Origin: an uncultured Helicobacteraceae bacterium
Lineage (GTDB): Bacteria; Campylobacterota; Campylobacteria; Campylobacterales; Sulfurimonadaceae
NCBI GenBank assembly: GCA_903903705.1
Contig: CAIUZU010000115.1
Location: 1-5,015 of the forward strand
Direction of reading: 5' to 3'
Length of the DNA stretch: 5,015 nucleotides
Made by a program: the position numbers and the translations under genes. How positions within the stretch are numbered: position 1 is the first letter of the stretch; every line of letters starts with the position of its first letter. Below the pieces are notes generated by a model. That model had not been told where the DNA came from, searched no databases, and was given only the letters and a program-made list of their open reading frames with translations. Of the stretch, positions 1-5,015 are shown one piece after another.

Positions 1-172
1 ACGATACCTGAGACATATCAATAGATACGGATACAAAATCGTCTTTTTGAAGTGCATAACTTTTTACATCATTAGATGTAACGATAGCTATAAGGAGAAT
101 TACTAAAATGATTGCGAAAAAAGATAGTGATATAAAACCACTAATATAAAAGTAGAAGTTTTTTTTATCCAT
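1..172 (-). CDS. TonB/TolA-like energy-transducing protein, N-terminal part (runs off the window)
   Basis: Only the first 57 codons are present. Translation from the ATG at 172-170 gives a short basic N-terminus (MDKKN), then one hydrophobic segment at about residues 10-31 (core SFFAIILVILLIAIV). A polar, presumably periplasmic stretch follows, including KDDFVSVSIDMS. This single N-terminal anchor (N-in, C-out) is what TonB and TolA proteins have, and the gene directly follows an exbB/exbD pair, where such a partner is expected. The start is well fixed: an in-frame TAG lies three codons upstream (181-179). It overlaps the end of exbD by 8 nt, so it is probably translationally coupled; no strong ribosome binding site is seen. 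By inference it carries energy from the ExbB/ExbD-type channel across the periplasm, either to outer-membrane receptors (TonB role) or to TolB/Pal (TolA role). The diagnostic C-terminal domain is outside the window, so the family call rests on topology and context. The anchor lacks the histidine usual in TonB and TolA. Confidence 0.7.
   Translation of the reverse strand, partial: MDKKNFYFYISGFISLSFFAIILVILLIAIVTSNDVKSYALQKDDFVSVSIDMSQVS
159..166 (-). repeat. A8 homopolymer tract at the exbD / tonB-tolA-like overlap
   Basis: Eight adenines in a row on the minus strand (166-159). The exbD stop TAA (167-165) uses the first two, and codons 3-5 of the next gene (AAA AAA AAC) use all eight. Such tracts can slip in replication or transcription; here a slip would change the frame of the TonB/TolA-like gene only. 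Confidence 0.6.
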
Positions 173-557
173 TAGTTGCTAACGAAACCTCTACAAACCC
201 AGCTTGTTTAACAGCGGCAAGCACAGACATAACAACGCCATAATCTAACCTTTTATCTGCACTGATAAGCACAGTTGCTTTTAAATCAAGTTTTTTTGAA
301 TAAAGAAAGAAATTATCTATAAATGCATTAAGTTCATAATTGTCTTTATTAATTTTTACTTTTTTATCTTTATCTATTGTAATGTGTACAGGAGGTATCT
401 TTGATAATGATTTAGTTTTTGAACTTTGAGGAAGGTTTATTTGCTCCTCATATATCATATTTGGCGCAATTACCATCATAATTGCTAAAAGAACTAACAT
501 TACATCCACCAAAGGAGTAATGTTTAATTCAGGTTTCTCATCCCAGTTATATGCCAT
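165..557 (-). CDS. exbD: ExbD/TolR-family biopolymer transport protein
   Basis: A 130-residue protein of normal family length. A short cytoplasmic N-terminus (residues 1-10) leads into the family motif LNITPLVDVMLVLL. D18 sits at the position of the proton-carrying aspartate of ExbD and TolR, within a single membrane helix at about 12-32. The rest (about 35-130) is a periplasmic domain rich in lysine and ending in the typical pattern ADKRLDYGVVMSVLAAVKQAG. With the preceding ExbB/TolQ-type protein it should form the inner-membrane proton channel that powers a TonB- or TolA-type partner. The start lies 1 nt after the exbB stop (TAAAATG), with a weak AGAAGAG purine stretch upstream, so coupled translation is likely. 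The end overlaps the next gene by 8 nt. ExbD and TolR cannot be told apart from this sequence alone. In Campylobacter the equivalent locus is followed by tolB and pal, as I recall, which favours a Tol role; the symbol exbD follows common annotation practice. Confidence 0.93.
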   Translation of the reverse strand: MAYNWDEKPELNITPLVDVMLVLLAIMMVIAPNMIYEEQINLPQSSKTKSLSKIPPVHITIDKDKKVKINKDNYELNAFIDNFFLYSKKLDLKATVLISADKRLDYGVVMSVLAAVKQAGFVEVSLATNG

Positions 558-558
558 T

Positions 559-1125
559 TTAGACTCTTCTAGCCGCTATAGCATCACTTTGCATCTCTAT
601 GAAACTTAGTAACTCATATGATTTTCTTTTTAGTATTTGGTGATATGTATATGCAAATATAGCAACAAAAATACCTGCTGCTGTTGCAATTAAAGCATCC
701 GAAACACCACCCGCAATCACAGACATGCCGCCACTGCTTTGACCTATGTGAGTAAACGTATCTAAAATAGAAACAACAGTTCCAAATAACCCAATAAAAG
801 GAGTCGTCGATGCAAATATTGAAAGAATAGATAACCCTTTTGTAGCATCTTTTGTGGCAGCTAACTGCGCTAATGACAAAATTTCTTTTGTAACATTTGA
901 GCTAGATTTTAGAAAGTTACTTAGATAAGATTGCGGATTTACCGTAGCGGCTCCCATTAAAATACTTTCAAGAGATCTATTTTCTATCTCTAGCCAGTTA
1001 TTAAGGGAAAAGTATCGGTAGAAAAAAACCCAATTTAGCACTATAAAATAGAGTGCTAAAAGAGCCAATACACCCAACGTTACGGGGTGGCTTTTAAGAT
1101 AAAAATCAATTAATTCGTTAATCAT
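559..1125 (-). CDS. exbB: ExbB/TolQ-family (MotA/TolQ/ExbB) proton channel protein
   Basis: A 188-residue inner-membrane protein with three predicted helices: about 15-38 (VTLGVLALLALYFIVLNWVF), 98-121 and 138-161. The second carries the family signature TPFIGLFGTVVSILDTF and the third GVSDALIATAAGIFVAI. T116 (in GLFGTV) and T148 (in LIATAAG) match, by motif, the two pore threonines known in E. coli ExbB and TolQ. A cytoplasmic loop lies between helices 1 and 2 (about 40-95), and the protein ends in a short basic tail. It is shorter than E. coli ExbB or TolQ (roughly 230-245 residues), in line with the compact versions I recall from Campylobacterota. It should form the oligomeric channel around the ExbD/TolR helices and couple proton flow to force on the TonB/TolA-like partner. 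The ATG is only 3 nt after the atpC stop and has no clear Shine-Dalgarno sequence, which suggests coupling to atpC translation. ExbB versus TolQ is not resolved by sequence. Confidence 0.94.
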   Translation of the reverse strand: MINELIDFYLKSHPVTLGVLALLALYFIVLNWVFFYRYFSLNNWLEIENRSLESILMGAATVNPQSYLSNFLKSSSNVTKEILSLAQLAATKDATKGLSILSIFASTTPFIGLFGTVVSILDTFTHIGQSSGGMSVIAGGVSDALIATAAGIFVAIFAYTYHQILKRKSYELLSFIEMQSDAIAARRV

Positions 1126-1128
1126 TAT

Positions 1129-1521
1129 TTATAGTAAACTTTGAGCTGCTGATTCAAGTCTTGCAGTAACAGTAGCTATTGCAGGATTGTTATCTTTAAT
1201 AGATTCAATAAGTTCCTTAGCATCACTAAGAGCTTTTGCAACTTCACTTTCACTATCTCCACGAATCGCTACGGCACCCTCAACTAATACAATAACTTTT
1301 TTCTCATCAACTTGGACAACGCCCCAGTTGATAAGAATTGATTCGACTGATTTATCCTCTTTCTCTATGTCAATTACACCTGCTTCAAGCAGTGTAGTTA
1401 AACATGAGTGTTCTGCTAGAACACCAAACTCGCCCTCTTCACCAGGAAGAGTTACACTAAGAGCTTCACCATTATAGATAACGCCGTTAGGAGTCAGGAT
1501 TTCAAGTTTTAACTTATCCAT
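1129..1521 (-). CDS. atpC: F-type ATP synthase subunit epsilon
   Basis: A 130-residue F1 epsilon subunit. Residues 1-85 form the N-terminal beta-sandwich, with the family motif LPGEEGEFGVLAEHS at 25-39 (the histidine is the conserved residue of the usual G-x-L-x-x-H pattern). Residues about 88-130 are a helical hairpin rich in Glu, Ala and Lys. Epsilon binds gamma at the foot of the central stalk, links it to the c-ring, and its C-terminal helices can inhibit ATP hydrolysis in other bacteria; whether they do here cannot be seen. The start has a good ribosome binding site, AAAGGA with 5 nt spacing, in the 16-nt gap after atpD. It is the last ATP synthase gene of the cluster, but there is no terminator after it: exbB begins 3 nt downstream, so the transcript very likely continues. 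Confidence 0.97.
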   Translation of the reverse strand: MDKLKLEILTPNGVIYNGEALSVTLPGEEGEFGVLAEHSCLTTLLEAGVIDIEKEDKSVESILINWGVVQVDEKKVIVLVEGAVAIRGDSESEVAKALSDAKELIESIKDNNPAIATVTARLESAAQSLL

Positions 1522-1537
1522 GTCAGTCCTTTATGAA
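1522..1537 (-). promoter_or_regulatory. Ribosome binding site of atpC in the atpD-atpC gap
   Basis: On the minus strand the gap reads AAAGGA (1532-1527) followed by 5 nt and the atpC ATG at 1521. This is the widest gap in the window and shows no promoter or hairpin. The strong site fits independent, efficient initiation of epsilon. Confidence 0.8.
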
Positions 1538-3831
<2,294 letters not shown>

Positions 3832-3844
3832 AAAGTTTTCCTTA
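3832..3844 (-). promoter_or_regulatory. Ribosome binding site of atpG overlapping the atpA stop codon
   Basis: On the minus strand TAAGGA (3844-3839) contains both the atpA stop TAA and the Shine-Dalgarno AAGGA, followed by 7 nt and the atpG ATG at 3831. This arrangement lets a terminating ribosome reinitiate on atpG and ties gamma synthesis to alpha. Confidence 0.8.
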
Positions 3845-5015
3845 CGCCGCTACAAAGCTAGCTTTGAACTCTTCAAGTGCTTTTTTCATTAATGCTTTAG
3901 TATCATTGTCTACTGTAGAAGTAGCTCTGATATTTTCAAAAATTTGAGGATAAGATGCTTCAATAAAAGGATACATCTCAGCTTCAAAACGAACAACATT
4001 TGATGGAGCCATATCATCTAAGAAACCTTCATTTCCAGCAAATATTATCATAACTTGCTTCTCAGCAGGAAGTGGAGAGAATGGTGGTTGTTTTAAAACT
4101 TCAACCATTCTTTGTCCACGCTCTAACTGGTTACGAGATGTTTCGTCAAGATCTGATGCAAATTGAGCAAATGCCTGTAATTCACGGAACTGAGCAAGAT
4201 CAAGTCTTAAAGTACCGGCAACTTGCTTAGTAGCTTTAATCTGAGCTGCACCACCAACACGAGATACAGAAAGACCAACGTTGATTGCAGGACGAATACC
4301 TGAGTTAAATAATTCAGTTTCCAAGAAAATCTGACCATCAGTAATTGAGATAACGTTTGTAGGAATATATGCCGCAACATCCCCTGCTTGTGTTTCAATA
4401 ATAGGAAGAGCAGTTAACGAACCTGCACCTCTTTCATCAGAAACTTTTGCAGCTCTCTCAAGTAAACGAGAGTGGATATAAAAAACATCTCCAGGATATG
4501 CTTCACGGCCCGGAGGACGGCGAAGAATAAGTGACATCTCACGATATGCAACTGCGTGTTTTGATAAATCATCATATACGATTAGACCATGTCTTGCGTT
4601 GTCACGGAAATATTCACCCATAGTAACACCGGTATACGGAGCTAAAAATTGAAGTGCAGCAGCCTCAGAAGCTGTAGCAGAAACAATAATTGTGTATTCC
4701 ATTGCACCATGATCTTCTAAACGACGAATTATTTGTGCGACAGTTGACTCTTTTTGACCAATCGCAACATAAATACAAACAACACCGTTGCCTTTTTGAT
4801 TGATAATAGCGTCTAATGCGATTGTTGTTTTACCAGTTTGTCTGTCACCAATAATAAGTTCTCTTTGACCACGACCGATTGGAACTAATGCATCAATTGC
4901 CTTAATACCCGTTGCCATAGGCTCATGAACAGATTTACTATCCATAATACCAGGAGCTTTTTCTTCAACAAAGCGAGTCTCTGTAGTTTCTATAGGACCA
5001 TTTCCGTCAAACGGC
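3842..5015 (-). CDS. atpA: F-type ATP synthase subunit alpha (5' end missing)
   Basis: The C-terminal 390 residues of F1 alpha. The open frame runs to the window edge, so about 115 residues (most of the N-terminal beta-barrel) are missing compared with the usual length of about 505. The methionine at 4945 is internal: the 23 codons before it ([12 protein letters not shown]... to EEKAPGI) align with the normal alpha sequence leading to the nucleotide-binding domain. Features seen: [19 protein letters not shown] with Walker A GDRQTGKT at 4849-4826, the Walker B region [13 protein letters not shown], and [10 protein letters not shown], whose arginine (4261-4259) is the arginine finger that reaches into the catalytic site on beta. 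A C-terminal helical domain ends in KASFVAA. Alpha alternates with beta in the alpha3beta3 ring and binds nucleotide without turning it over. The stop overlaps the atpG ribosome binding site. The stalk genes expected upstream (atpH, atpF types) lie outside the window. Confidence 0.98.
   Translation of the reverse strand, partial: PFDGNGPIETTETRFVEEKAPGIMDSKSVHEPMATGIKAIDALVPIGRGQRELIIGDRQTGKTTIALDAIINQKGNGVVCIYVAIGQKESTVAQIIRRLEDHGAMEYTIIVSATASEAAALQFLAPYTGVTMGEYFRDNARHGLIVYDDLSKHAVAYREMSLILRRPPGREAYPGDVFYIHSRLLERAAKVSDERGAGSLTALPIIETQAGDVAAYIPTNVISITDGQIFLETELFNSGIRPAINVGLSVSRVGGAAQIKATKQVAGTLRLDLAQFRELQAFAQFASDLDETSRNQLERGQRMVEVLKQPPFSPLPAEKQVMIIFAGNEGFLDDMAPSNVVRFEAEMYPFIEASYPQIFENIRATSTVDNDTKALMKKALEEFKASFVAA

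Noticed and set aside
1122..1160. Search for a terminator or promoter between atpC and exbB
   Set aside because: The gap is 3 nt, and no GC-rich hairpin with a T-run is visible in the flanks, so neither is supported.
1187..1477. A 96-codon plus-strand open frame opposite atpC
   Set aside because: It lies wholly within the well-conserved atpC reading frame, has a serine- and threonine-rich composition typical of an antisense shadow, and resembles no family.
4207..4398. A 63-codon minus-strand open frame in another frame of atpA
   Set aside because: It overlaps the arginine-finger region of AtpA, where the coding frame is certain. It is a frame shadow.
4943..4945. ATG as a possible start of atpA
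   Set aside because: The frame stays open to the window edge, and the upstream 23 residues match normal alpha subunit sequence, so this methionine is internal.

Overview
The window is a single minus-strand gene block from a low-GC bacterium, most likely of the Campylobacterota (Epsilonproteobacteria), close to Sulfurimonas and relatives. Three things suggest this: the ATP synthase sequences resemble that group, the small ExbB/TolQ-type protein is only 188 residues long, and atpC is followed directly by exbB/tolQ, exbD/tolR and a TonB/TolA-like gene, as I recall from Campylobacter and Sulfurimonas genomes. The placement is from memory of the families, not from a search.

In transcription order (high to low coordinates), the window opens inside atpA (5015 to 3842, 5' end missing). 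It continues with atpG (3831 to 2944), atpD (2932 to 1538, with a possible start at 2944) and atpC (1521 to 1129). These are the alpha, gamma, beta and epsilon subunits of F1, so almost the whole catalytic head of the F-type ATP synthase is here. Delta and the b-type stalk subunits would be expected upstream of atpA, outside the window. After atpC the same strand carries an exbB/tolQ-type proton channel gene (1125 to 559), an exbD/tolR-type gene (557 to 165), and the first 57 codons of a membrane-anchored TonB/TolA-like gene (172 to the window edge).

The genes are packed tightly. Gaps between coding regions are 10, 11, 16, 3 and 1 nt, and the last pair overlaps by 8 nt. There is no space for a promoter or intrinsic terminator between genes, so one polycistronic transcript is likely, with translational coupling at the exbB, exbD and tonB/tolA-like starts. 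ATP synthase exchanges proton-motive force for ATP, while the ExbBD/TolQR complex spends proton-motive force to energise the outer membrane. The block therefore joins a producer and a consumer of the same energy currency.

Nothing here looks like a mobile element, CRISPR array, RNA gene or new system. It is a conserved housekeeping region. The points worth a second look are small: the start codon of atpD, the missing transmembrane histidine in the TonB/TolA-like protein, an A8 tract at its overlap with exbD, and the operon linkage itself.
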